Part shown: positions 7,902-14,881 of the stretch, in pieces
Layout: each line of letters begins with the position of its first letter
Position numbering within the stretch: the first letter of the stretch is position 1
NCBI RefSeq assembly: GCF_004359965.1
Contig: NZ_SMRQ01000029.1
Location: 1-48,348 of the forward strand
DNA from: Cognatilysobacter segetis
GTDB taxonomy: Bacteria; Pseudomonadota; Gammaproteobacteria; Xanthomonadales; Xanthomonadaceae
DNA length: 48,348 bases
Direction of reading: 5' to 3'
The notes under the pieces: model-generated
What the model saw: the letters and a program-made list of their open reading frames with translations, nothing else
Databases searched by the model: none
What the model was told of the DNA's origin: nothing
Position numbers and translations under genes: made by a program

Positions 7902-8939
7902 ATGGATATCGCCGAGCTGCTGGCCTTTTCGGTCAAGAACAAGGCGTCGGACCTTCACCTGTCGGCCGGCCTGCCGCCGATGATCCGCGTCGATGGCGAC
8001 GTGCGCCGCATCAACATCCCGGCGCTCGAGCACAAGCAGGTGCATGCGCTGGTGTACGACATCATGTCGGACAAGCAGCGACGCGACTACGAAGAGTTCC
8101 TCGAGGTCGACTTCTCGTTCGAGATCCCGGGCCTCGCGCGCTTCCGCGTGAACGCGTTCAACCAGAACCGGGGCGCCGCGGCGGTCTTCCGCACCATTCC
8201 GTCGGAAGTGCTCACGCTGGAAGACCTCGGCTGCCCGCCGATCTTCCGCGACCTGATCAACCAGCCCCAGGGCCTGATCCTCGTCACCGGGCCGACCGGC
8301 TCGGGCAAGTCGACCACGCTCGCGGCGATGCTCGACCACATCAACAAGCACGAGTACGCGCACCTGCTGTCGGTCGAAGACCCGATCGAGTTCGTGCACA
8401 CCTCGCAGAAGTGCCTGATCAACCAGCGCGAGGTCCATCGCGACACGCATGGCTTCAACGAAGCCCTGCGCTCGGCGCTGCGCGAGGATCCCGACTACAT
8501 CCTGGTCGGCGAGTTGCGCGACCTCGAGACGATCCGCCTCGCGCTCACCGCCGCGGAAACCGGCCATCTCGTGTTCGGCACGCTGCATACGTCGTCGGCC
8601 GCGAAGACGATCGACCGCATCATCGACGTGTTCCCCGCCGGCGAGAAGCCGATGGTGCGTTCGATGCTGTCGGAGTCGCTGCGCGCGGTGATCTCGCAGG
8701 CGCTGCTCAAGAAGGTCGGCGGCGGTCGTACGGCGGCCTGGGAAATCATGGTCGGCACGCCGGCCATCCGTAACCTGATCCGCGAGGACAAGGTCGCCCA
8801 GATGTACTCGTCGATCCAGACGGGTCAGGCGGCCGGCATGATGACGCTCGACCAGCACCTGCAGGACCTCGTGAAGCGCGGCCTCATCCTCAAGCCGCAG
8901 GCCCGCGAGTACGCGCGGGACAAGCGCCTGTTCGAGTGA
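7902..8939 (+). CDS. pilT: Twitching motility ATPase PilT
   Basis: 345 residues, the usual PilT length. This hexameric cytoplasmic ATPase drives retraction of type IV pili. The N-terminal PAS-like domain starts MDIAELLAFSVKNKASDLHLSAG. The ATPase domain shows the Walker A motif GPTGSGKST near residue 130, the Asp box, the Walker B region (DYILVGELRDLET) and the His box (AETGHLVFGTLHT). The PilT hallmark AIRNLIREDK stands in the C-terminal part. The start at 7902 follows GGGGAA at a good distance. pilU follows after 121 bases. The pilus-fibre and assembly genes are not in this window. Confidence 0.97.
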   Translation: MDIAELLAFSVKNKASDLHLSAGLPPMIRVDGDVRRINIPALEHKQVHALVYDIMSDKQRRDYEEFLEVDFSFEIPGLARFRVNAFNQNRGAAAVFRTIPSEVLTLEDLGCPPIFRDLINQPQGLILVTGPTGSGKSTTLAAMLDHINKHEYAHLLSVEDPIEFVHTSQKCLINQREVHRDTHGFNEALRSALREDPDYILVGELRDLETIRLALTAAETGHLVFGTLHTSSAAKTIDRIIDVFPAGEKPMVRSMLSESLRAVISQALLKKVGGGRTAAWEIMVGTPAIRNLIREDKVAQMYSSIQTGQAAGMMTLDQHLQDLVKRGLILKPQAREYARDKRLFE

Positions 8940-8947
8940 GTCCGAAC

Positions 8948-8965
8948 GCCCGCCTTCGGGCGGGC
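8948..8965 (+). terminator. GC-rich stem-loop between pilT and pilU (TTCG loop)
   Basis: A perfect 7-bp stem (GCCCGCC / GGCGGGC) closes a stable TTCG tetraloop 8 bases after the pilT stop. No T run follows, so full rho-independent termination is doubtful. It may protect the pilT mRNA end or lower pilU expression. Confidence 0.4.
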
Positions 8966-9060
8966 TCCGTGGCGCGGGCCACCGCGCGCCCCGGAGCGAT
9001 GTCGTCGCGGTGGCCGGTCGCCGGACGCGGCCCACCTGAGAAGTCACGCGGAGATCCCCC

Positions 9061-10230
9061 ATGAGCACGTCCCCCGCTTCCCCCTCGCCGGCCGCAAGTC
9101 CCGGCTCGATCGACTTCTCGTCGTACCTGAAGCTGATGGCGCAGCACCGCGCCTCGGACCTCTTCATCACGGCCGGCATGCCGCCGTCGATCAAGATCCA
9201 CGGCAAGATTTCGCCGATCACGCAGCAGCCGCTCACGCCGCAGCAATCGCGCGACCTCGTGCTCAGCGTGATGAACCCGCAGCAGCGCGAGGAGTTCGAG
9301 AAGACCCACGAGTGCAACTTCGCGATCGGCGTGGCCAACGTCGGCCGCTTCCGCGTGAGCTGCTTCTACCAGCGCAACCAGGTCGGCATGGTGCTGCGCC
9401 GCATCGAGAGCCAGATCCCGACGGTCGACGAGTTGCAGCTGCCGCCGATCATCAAGACGCTCGCGATGACCAAGCGCGGCATCATCATGTTCGTCGGCGC
9501 CACCGGCACGGGTAAGTCGACCTCGCTCGCTGCGATGATCGGCTACCGCAACAAGAACTCGACCGGCCACATCATCACGATCGAGGACCCGATCGAGTTC
9601 GTGCACAAGCACGAGGGCTGCATCATCACGCAGCGCGAGGTCGGCATCGACACCGACAGCTGGGAAGCCGCGCTGCGCAACACGCTGCGCCAGGCGCCCG
9701 ACGTGATCATGATCGGCGAGGTGCGCACGCGCGAAGGCATGGACCACGCGATCGCGTTCGCCGAGACCGGCCACCTCGTGCTGTGCACGCTGCACGCGAA
9801 CAACGCCAACCAGGCGATGGACCGCATCATCAACTTCTTCCCGGAAGACCGCCGCACGCAGCTGCTGATGGACCTCTCGCTCAATCTCAAGGGCGTAGTC
9901 GCGCAGCAGCTGATCCCGACGCCGGACGGCAAGGGCCGCCGCGTCGCGATGGAGATCCTGCTCGGCACGCCGCTGGTGCAGGACTACATCCGCGACGGCG
10001 AGATCCACAAGCTCAAGGAGGTCATGAAGGAATCGACCAACCTGGGCATGAGGACCTTCGACCAGGCGCTGTTCGAGCTGTACCAGGCCGGGGAGATCTC
10101 CTACGAGGACGCCCTGCGCTTCGCCGACTCGCAGAACGAGGTGCGCCTGCGCATCAAGCTCGCGCAGGGCGGCGACGCCCGCACGCTGGCCGCGGGCCTG
10201 GGCGACGTCGGGATGGCCGACCTGCGCTGA
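9061..10230 (+). CDS. pilU: PilT/PilU family retraction ATPase PilU
   Basis: 389 residues. PilU is a PilT paralogue that supports pilus retraction together with PilT. Against PilT it has a longer, low-complexity N-terminus (MSTSPASPSPAASPG), then FSSYLKLMAQHRASDLFITAG. The ATPase core has GATGTGKSTS (Walker A), IIMIGEVRTREG (Walker B) and AETGHLVLCTLHANN. The C-terminus is extended beyond that of PilT. The ATG at 9061 is preceded by GGAGATCCCCC. The gene is followed by a terminator-like hairpin. Confidence 0.96.
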   Translation: MSTSPASPSPAASPGSIDFSSYLKLMAQHRASDLFITAGMPPSIKIHGKISPITQQPLTPQQSRDLVLSVMNPQQREEFEKTHECNFAIGVANVGRFRVSCFYQRNQVGMVLRRIESQIPTVDELQLPPIIKTLAMTKRGIIMFVGATGTGKSTSLAAMIGYRNKNSTGHIITIEDPIEFVHKHEGCIITQREVGIDTDSWEAALRNTLRQAPDVIMIGEVRTREGMDHAIAFAETGHLVLCTLHANNANQAMDRIINFFPEDRRTQLLMDLSLNLKGVVAQQLIPTPDGKGRRVAMEILLGTPLVQDYIRDGEIHKLKEVMKESTNLGMRTFDQALFELYQAGEISYEDALRFADSQNEVRLRIKLAQGGDARTLAAGLGDVGMADLR

Positions 10231-10257
10231 TCCGGCGGTCGCCGGACGGCAGCGATG

Positions 10258-10283
10258 GGGCGCCTTCGGGCGCCCTGTTCGTT
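10258..10283 (+). terminator. Probable terminator after pilU
   Basis: A 7-bp perfect stem (GGGCGCC / GGCGCCC, 10258-10275) with a TTCG loop is followed by TGTTCGTT. It stands 27 bases after the pilU stop and before yqgE. The weak T content makes termination likely but not certain. Confidence 0.5.
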
Positions 10284-10314
10284 CGGGGGCTTCCTTCTTC
10301 CGGCATCCGGTGGG

Positions 10315-10320
10315 CAGAAT
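10315..10320 (+). promoter_or_regulatory. Candidate -10 element (CAGAAT) 6 nt before the yqgE start
   Basis: CAGAAT matches four of six -10 positions. It is followed by exactly 6 nt (GCAGGC) and the ATG at 10327, so a transcript starting here would have no leader. GCAGGC could also act as a weak ribosome-binding site on a longer mRNA. Confidence 0.3.
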
Positions 10321-10326
10321 GCAGGC

Positions 10327-10902
10327 ATGTCACTGCCCGACAGCCCGACGCCCCTCGCGAACCAGCTGCTGATCGCGTTGCCGTCGCTCTCGGGCTCCGG
10401 CTTCTCGAAGAGCGTCGCGCTGATCTGCCAGCACGACGAGGACGGAGCGCTCGGCATCGTCGTCAACCGACCGTCCGAGTACACGGTGGGCGAGGTGCTG
10501 GAGCAGATGGGTTTCGACGGCGGCTCCGAGGCGATGCGCGCCCAGCCGGTGCTCAACGGCGGCCCGGTGCACCGCGAGCGCGGCTTCGTGATCCATGACG
10601 GCGGCCCGCAGTGGGATTCCACCCTGGCGATCGGCGACGACCTCTACCTGACCACCTCGCGCGAGATCCTGGAGGCGATGTCGAAGGGCGAAGGCCCGGA
10701 CCACGCCGTGATCGCGCTCGGCTGCGCCGGCTGGGGCGCCGGGCAACTCGAGCAGGAACTCACCGCCGACAACAGCTGGCTGACCGCGCCGGCCGACCCG
10801 GCGCTGCTGTTCGACACCCCGCTCGAGGAGCGCTGGCAGGCCGCGGCCGGCCGGATCGGTGTCGACCTGGCGCGGCTGGCCGATTACACGGGGCACGCCT
10901 GA
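10327..10902 (+). CDS. yqgE: YqgE/AlgH family protein
   Basis: 191 residues of the UPF0301 (YqgE/AlgH) family, whose biochemical function is not settled. The family pattern is clear: [23 protein letters not shown] at the N-terminus, then [28 protein letters not shown] and [17 protein letters not shown]. The gene is followed after two bases by ruvX and then pyrB. The yqgE-ruvX-pyrB order is widespread in gammaproteobacteria and suggests one transcript. Confidence 0.94.
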   Translation: MSLPDSPTPLANQLLIALPSLSGSGFSKSVALICQHDEDGALGIVVNRPSEYTVGEVLEQMGFDGGSEAMRAQPVLNGGPVHRERGFVIHDGGPQWDSTLAIGDDLYLTTSREILEAMSKGEGPDHAVIALGCAGWGAGQLEQELTADNSWLTAPADPALLFDTPLEERWQAAAGRIGVDLARLADYTGHA

Positions 10903-10904
10903 CC

Positions 10905-11366
10905 ATGGGCGCGACGACGGTCCTCGGCTTCGACGTCGGCGCGCGCAGGATCGGCGTCGCGGTCGGCAGCGTGTTCGGTTGCGGCGCGCGGCCGGTGGCC
11001 GTGGTCGACGTACATGCGAGCGGCCCCGACTGGCCGGCGATCGAAAAGCTGGTACGCGAATGGCGCCCCGACGGCTTCGTCGTCGGCGACCCGATGACGC
11101 TCGACGGCGGCGACCAGCCGATCCGCAAGCGCGCCCACGCCTTCGCACGCGACCTCGGGCGCCGCTTCGGCAAGCCCGTCATGCTGATCGACGAGCGCTC
11201 CTCGTCGGTCGAGGCCGCGCAGCGTTTCGCGGTCGAACGGGCGCAGGGCGGCAAGCGTCGCCGCGACGCGCAGGTGCTCGACGCCGTCGCGGCCGCCATC
11301 ATCATCGAGCGCTGGCTGGCCTCGCCGGCCGATGCGGTCGAGCTCGAAGCCACCCTCACCGGATAG
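10905..11366 (+). CDS. ruvX: Holliday junction resolvase-like protein RuvX/YqgF
   Basis: 153 residues with the RNase H-like fold. YqgF is linked to 16S pre-rRNA 5' maturation in E. coli and to Holliday-junction resolution in other species. The catalytic Asp lies in LGFDVGARRIGVAVG at the N-terminus; DGFVVGDPMTLDGG, IDERSSSVEA and the final DAVAAAIIIERWL supply the other acidic residues. The ATG at 10905 lies two bases after the yqgE stop. pyrB starts 3 bases after its stop. Confidence 0.94.
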   Translation: MGATTVLGFDVGARRIGVAVGSVFGCGARPVAVVDVHASGPDWPAIEKLVREWRPDGFVVGDPMTLDGGDQPIRKRAHAFARDLGRRFGKPVMLIDERSSSVEAAQRFAVERAQGGKRRRDAQVLDAVAAAIIIERWLASPADAVELEATLTG

Positions 11367-11369
11367 ACC

Positions 11370-12275
11370 ATGCAGCACCTGCTCACGCTCGACGGCATGC
11401 CCCGCGCCACCGTCGTCGAGCTGCTCGACCGCGCGCAGCACTTCGCCGACCTGGCGGGCGATTCCGACGCGCTGCGCGGCACCGCGGTCTGCACGCTGTT
11501 CTTCGAGCCGTCCACGCGCACGCGCATGAGCTTCCAGCTGGCCGCGCAACGCCTCGGCGCGCACGTGCTGAACTTCGATGTTTCGACGTCGTCGGCCCGC
11601 AAGGGCGAGACCGCGCTCGACACCATGCGCAACCTCGAAGCGATGGGCGTGCGCGGCTTCATCGTGCGACATCACGACGACGGCGCCGTCGCGCGCCGGG
11701 CCGACGCGGCGCGTCCCGGTACGGCGCTGGTGAATGCCGGCGACGGACGCAGCGCGCATCCCACGCAGGGTCTGCTCGACATGCTGACCCTGCGGCAGGC
11801 CAAGGGCGAGGATTTCGCGCGCCTGAAGATCGCCATCGTCGGCGACGTGAAGCATTCGCGCGTCGCGCGGTCGGACCTGCACGCCCTGCGCGCACTCGGT
11901 GCCGCGGACGTGCGCGTCTGCGCACCGTCGGCGCTGTTGCCGGACGACGCGACCCTCGCCGGGTGTCACGTCACGCACGACCTGGACGAGGCCATCGACG
12001 GCGCCGACGCCGTGATGACGCTGCGCCTGCAGCGCGAACGCATGGAGGATGGGCTGGTCGACTCGCTCGAGGGCTACCACCGCGATTACGGCATCACCGC
12101 GACGCGGCTCGCGCGCGCGGCGCCGGACGCCGTGGTGATGCATCCCGGCCCGATCAACCGGGGCGTGGAGATCACCGACGAAGTGGCCGACGGGCCACGG
12201 TCGTTGATCCTGCGCCAGGTTGCGAACGGCGTCGCCGTGCGCATGGCGGTGCTGGAGCGGTTGCTCGCCGGCTGA
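11370..12275 (+). CDS. pyrB: Aspartate carbamoyltransferase catalytic chain
   Basis: 301 residues. PyrB condenses carbamoyl phosphate with aspartate in pyrimidine synthesis. The phosphate-binding STRT motif lies in FFEPSTRTRMSF (residues 48-51), the intersubunit Lys in ARKGETALDT, HPTQGLLDMLTL in the middle, and the aspartate-loop segment RLQRERM at about 220. VMHPGPINRGVEI near the C-terminus is typical. No regulatory chain gene (pyrI) and no dihydroorotase-like pyrC' gene follow; the next gene is convergent. It starts 3 bases after ruvX. Confidence 0.97.
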   Translation: MQHLLTLDGMPRATVVELLDRAQHFADLAGDSDALRGTAVCTLFFEPSTRTRMSFQLAAQRLGAHVLNFDVSTSSARKGETALDTMRNLEAMGVRGFIVRHHDDGAVARRADAARPGTALVNAGDGRSAHPTQGLLDMLTLRQAKGEDFARLKIAIVGDVKHSRVARSDLHALRALGAADVRVCAPSALLPDDATLAGCHVTHDLDEAIDGADAVMTLRLQRERMEDGLVDSLEGYHRDYGITATRLARAAPDAVVMHPGPINRGVEITDEVADGPRSLILRQVANGVAVRMAVLERLLAG

Positions 12276-12282
12276 GCCGGCG

Positions 12283-13302
12283 TCAGGCCTCGACCGGTTC
12301 GCCTTCCAGCGCCTGCAGCGTCGCGAGCAGGCGCGCGTCCCGGCTGCGCGTGGCCGCGGTGGGCGATACGCGGGCCGTGTCGTCGATCGCATCCGCGATC
12401 CGCAGCGCGTGCAGCATCGAAAGGCGATCGGCGGCGACGAGCGTGCGTGCCAGCGGGGCATCGTCCTGCGACGGCGACGCCATCGCCGCGAGTGCGCTGC
12501 ACAGGCGTGCCTCCATGCGCCAGTGCGCCGCGGCGCGCGCGGAAAGTTCAGACGCGAGCGCGAGGAAGGCGGGTGCGAACCCCGGGTCGGCAGCGGCCTG
12601 CGCGAGGAGCGTGCGCGGCATCATCCGCAGCAGCGCGGCCAATCCGGTGGAGGCGATGACGGAAGCGAGCTGCGCTTCGCCGGCGTCGCAGACCGCGGCC
12701 GCGGCGAGTTCACCGCAGAGCCACGTGCGCGCTTCCGCCTGCCGCGAAAGCCATTCGCCGCAGCGCGCCGCCTGCTGCGAGGGATCGGCCTGCAGGATCG
12801 GACGCATCACGCTGGTGAGCACGACGTAGCGCAGCCCGTCGTTGCCGATCACGCCGACGGCCTGGGGCAGGGCGGTGATCGGCGCGCCGCGTCGGTAGTG
12901 GGCGCTGTTGGCCACGCGCACCACTTCGCCGGCGAGCGTCGGATCGCGCGTGAGCAGCGCGGCCAGGGAATTGGCGTCGCTGTCGTCGCGACGCAGCGCC
13001 GAGAGCAGCTGCGGCACGAGCGCGGGCAGGCGGGGCAGGCGCGCCACGTCGAGGCGCTCGGCGTGGGTCGTCAGGCGCGACAGGATGTCCTGCGCGAGTC
13101 CATCGGCCGGCGTCTCGCCCGGGGGCGCGTCGAGGAGATGGCGCACGAAGGCGGAGGCGAGGACACCCGGCTCGACCACCGAGGCATCGCCGCCATCGGC
13201 GAACGTCTCGTCCAACCCGGCGGGCGCCGGCACGGAATCGAGGTCGGCCGGCATCCCGGCCGCGGAGCGGCCCTGCAGGCGGCGCAGCAGGCGCGTAAGC
13301 AT
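12283..13302 (-). CDS. HDOD-domain protein
   Basis: 339 residues. After a low-complexity N-terminal segment of about 75 residues, the HDOD fold begins near RLPRLPALVPQLLSAL and continues through LAALLTRDPTLAGEVVRVANSAHYRR, the most typical motif of the family. HDOD proteins relate to HD phosphohydrolases but usually lack the metal-binding His-Asp, and I see no intact HD pair here. The family appears in signalling proteins that influence motility, chemotaxis and biofilm, with few biochemical assignments. The chosen ATG at 13302 gives MLTRLLRRLQG. The upstream mgtE stop is 68 bases away. It converges with pyrB. Confidence 0.88.
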   Translation of the reverse strand: MLTRLLRRLQGRSAAGMPADLDSVPAPAGLDETFADGGDASVVEPGVLASAFVRHLLDAPPGETPADGLAQDILSRLTTHAERLDVARLPRLPALVPQLLSALRRDDSDANSLAALLTRDPTLAGEVVRVANSAHYRRGAPITALPQAVGVIGNDGLRYVVLTSVMRPILQADPSQQAARCGEWLSRQAEARTWLCGELAAAAVCDAGEAQLASVIASTGLAALLRMMPRTLLAQAAADPGFAPAFLALASELSARAAAHWRMEARLCSALAAMASPSQDDAPLARTLVAADRLSMLHALRIADAIDDTARVSPTAATRSRDARLLATLQALEGEPVEA

Positions 13303-13348
13303 CGGAAATCCCCTTCCCTGGCCGACCGTCGGACGACCGGTCCCCGGA

Positions 13349-13354
13349 ATCTTA
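13349..13354 (-). promoter_or_regulatory. Candidate -10 element upstream of the HDOD gene (TAAGAT)
   Basis: TAAGAT matches four of six -10 positions, 46 nt before the HDOD ATG and 17 bases beyond the mgtE stop. GGAAGGGGATTT near the start codon provides a Shine-Dalgarno sequence. No -35 is apparent. Confidence 0.28.
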
Positions 13355-13370
13355 GCGGCTGCGGGCGCGC

Positions 13371-14732
13371 CTACTTGAGCAGGAACAGCGTCGCGAGTCC
13401 CAGGAACGAGAAATAGCCCATCACGTCGGTGACGGTGGTCAGGAAGATGCCGCTGGCGAGCGCCGGGTCGAAGCCGAGCCGGCGCAGCGACAGCGGGATC
13501 AGCACGCCGGCGGTCGCGGCCGCGAGCTGGTTGATCACCAGCGCGGCGCCGATGACCACGCTCAGGCCCCAGTCCTGGTAGCGCAGCTGCACGATCGTGC
13601 CGAGGATGAGCCCGAGCGCCATCGAGGTGAGCAACGCGACCTTGCATTCCTTCCACAGCAGCGCGAGGTAGTTCGAGAAGCCGACCTGGCCCAGCGCGAG
13701 GCCGCGCACCATCAGCGCCAGCACCTGCGTGCCCGCATTGCCGCCCATGCCGGCGACGATCGGCATCAGCACCGCGAGCGCGACGAGCTTCTCGATGGAG
13801 CCTTCGAACTGGCCGACGACGTACGACGTCACGAAGGCGGTGGCGAGGTTGATCGTGAGCCAAAGCAGGCGTCGCCGGGTCGCACGCGGCACCGGGCTGA
13901 AGAGATCCTCGTCCTCGTCGAGGCCCGCGGCCGACAGCGCCTGGTGCTCGGCCTGCTCGCGGATGATGTCGACGACGTCATCGATGGTGATGCGGCCGAG
14001 CAGGATGTTGCCGCCGTCGACCACCGGCGCGCTCACCCAGTCGTGGTCGGAGAACTGCCGCGCGACTTCGCCGGCGGTCTCGCCGACGTAGATCGCGTCC
14101 TGCTCGTCGTCGACGAGGCGGTTGATCGGCGTGGACGGCTCCTGCGTAAGCAGGTCGGCGAGCGCGATGCGGCCCTGGTACTGGTGGCGCCGGCTGACGA
14201 CGTACAGGTGGTCGGTGTGCTCCGGCAGCTCGCCGCGCAGGCGCAGGTAGCGCAGCACGACCTCGATGGTGGTGTCGGCGCGCACCGTCACCACGTCGGG
14301 GTTCATCAGGCGCCCGGCGGTGTCCTCGGGGTACGACAGCACCTGCTCGAGGCGCTCGCGGTTGTCGCGGTCCATCGACAGCAGGACCTGCTCGATCACT
14401 GCGTCAGGCAGGTCCTCGACGAGGTCGGCGAGGTCGTCGATGTCGAGGTCCTCGACCGCCGCGACGATCTCGTCGGGGTCCATCTCCGCGAGCAGGCCCT
14501 CGCGCACCTCGTCGCCGACGTGCACCAGCACCTCGCCGTCGTCCTCGGCGTCGACGAGCCCCCACACCACCGTGCGCTTGGCCGGCGGCAGCGATTCGAG
14601 GAGGTTGCCGATCTCGGCGGCCGAGAGCGTGTTGACGAGGCGGCGGACCGGGCCGAGCCGCCCGCTGTCGAGCGCGTCCGACAGCAGCCTGAGCTGCCGC
14701 GCGGTCTTCTCGTGGCGGACGGATTCGGCCAT
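13371..14732 (-). CDS. mgtE: Magnesium transporter MgtE
   Basis: 453 residues with the full MgtE layout: a cytoplasmic N domain rich in acidic residues (about 25-140, with DIDDLADLVEDLPD), two CBS domains (about 140-265; GRLMNPDVVTV opens the first) and a membrane domain from about 290 to the end with five hydrophobic segments. The channel motif GMGGNAGTQVLALMVRG lies in the second membrane helix. MgtE is a Mg2+-gated channel for magnesium uptake. It is the last gene in the phosphotransferase block and is commonly next to ptsI in xanthomonads. The 149-base upstream gap holds its own -10-like element. Confidence 0.95.
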   Translation of the reverse strand: MAESVRHEKTARQLRLLSDALDSGRLGPVRRLVNTLSAAEIGNLLESLPPAKRTVVWGLVDAEDDGEVLVHVGDEVREGLLAEMDPDEIVAAVEDLDIDDLADLVEDLPDAVIEQVLLSMDRDNRERLEQVLSYPEDTAGRLMNPDVVTVRADTTIEVVLRYLRLRGELPEHTDHLYVVSRRHQYQGRIALADLLTQEPSTPINRLVDDEQDAIYVGETAGEVARQFSDHDWVSAPVVDGGNILLGRITIDDVVDIIREQAEHQALSAAGLDEDEDLFSPVPRATRRRLLWLTINLATAFVTSYVVGQFEGSIEKLVALAVLMPIVAGMGGNAGTQVLALMVRGLALGQVGFSNYLALLWKECKVALLTSMALGLILGTIVQLRYQDWGLSVVIGAALVINQLAAATAGVLIPLSLRRLGFDPALASGIFLTTVTDVMGYFSFLGLATLFLLK

Positions 14733-14807
14733 GCGCGCGTCCCGGCGGGGACCGGTGGGTCCGTGGGAAAGGTCGCAGCCGCCGGCACGGATGCCGCGCG
14801 ACCAGGG

Positions 14808-14819
14808 TCAAAGGTTCAT
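14808..14819 (-). CDS. Possible three-codon leader ORF (Met-Asn-Leu) upstream of mgtE
   Basis: On the minus strand ATG AAC CTT TGA starts exactly 6 nt after a GATAAT hexamer and ends 75 nt before the mgtE ATG. If transcription starts as the hexamer predicts, this mini-ORF would be at the very 5' end of the mgtE mRNA. The call rests on spacing only and may be chance. Confidence 0.15.
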   Translation of the reverse strand: MNL

Positions 14820-14825
14820 GCGCGC

Positions 14826-14831
14826 ATTATC
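14826..14831 (-). promoter_or_regulatory. Candidate mgtE -10 element (GATAAT)
   Basis: GATAAT, read on the minus strand, matches five of six -10 positions in the gap between EI and mgtE. The predicted start near 14819 gives mgtE a leader of about 85 nt, independent of the upstream phosphotransferase genes. No clear -35 lies 16-18 nt upstream. The leader is too short for an M-box riboswitch. Confidence 0.4.
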
Positions 14832-14881
14832 GCCGCTGCGTCGCGCGATGGACAGCCGCGGCGCACGTTTCGCTGGACGGC

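Noticed and set aside
14733-14881. Possible M-box magnesium riboswitch before mgtE
   Set aside because: The gap is 149 bases and the predicted leader about 85 nt, too short for an M-box, and I could not see its conserved loops.
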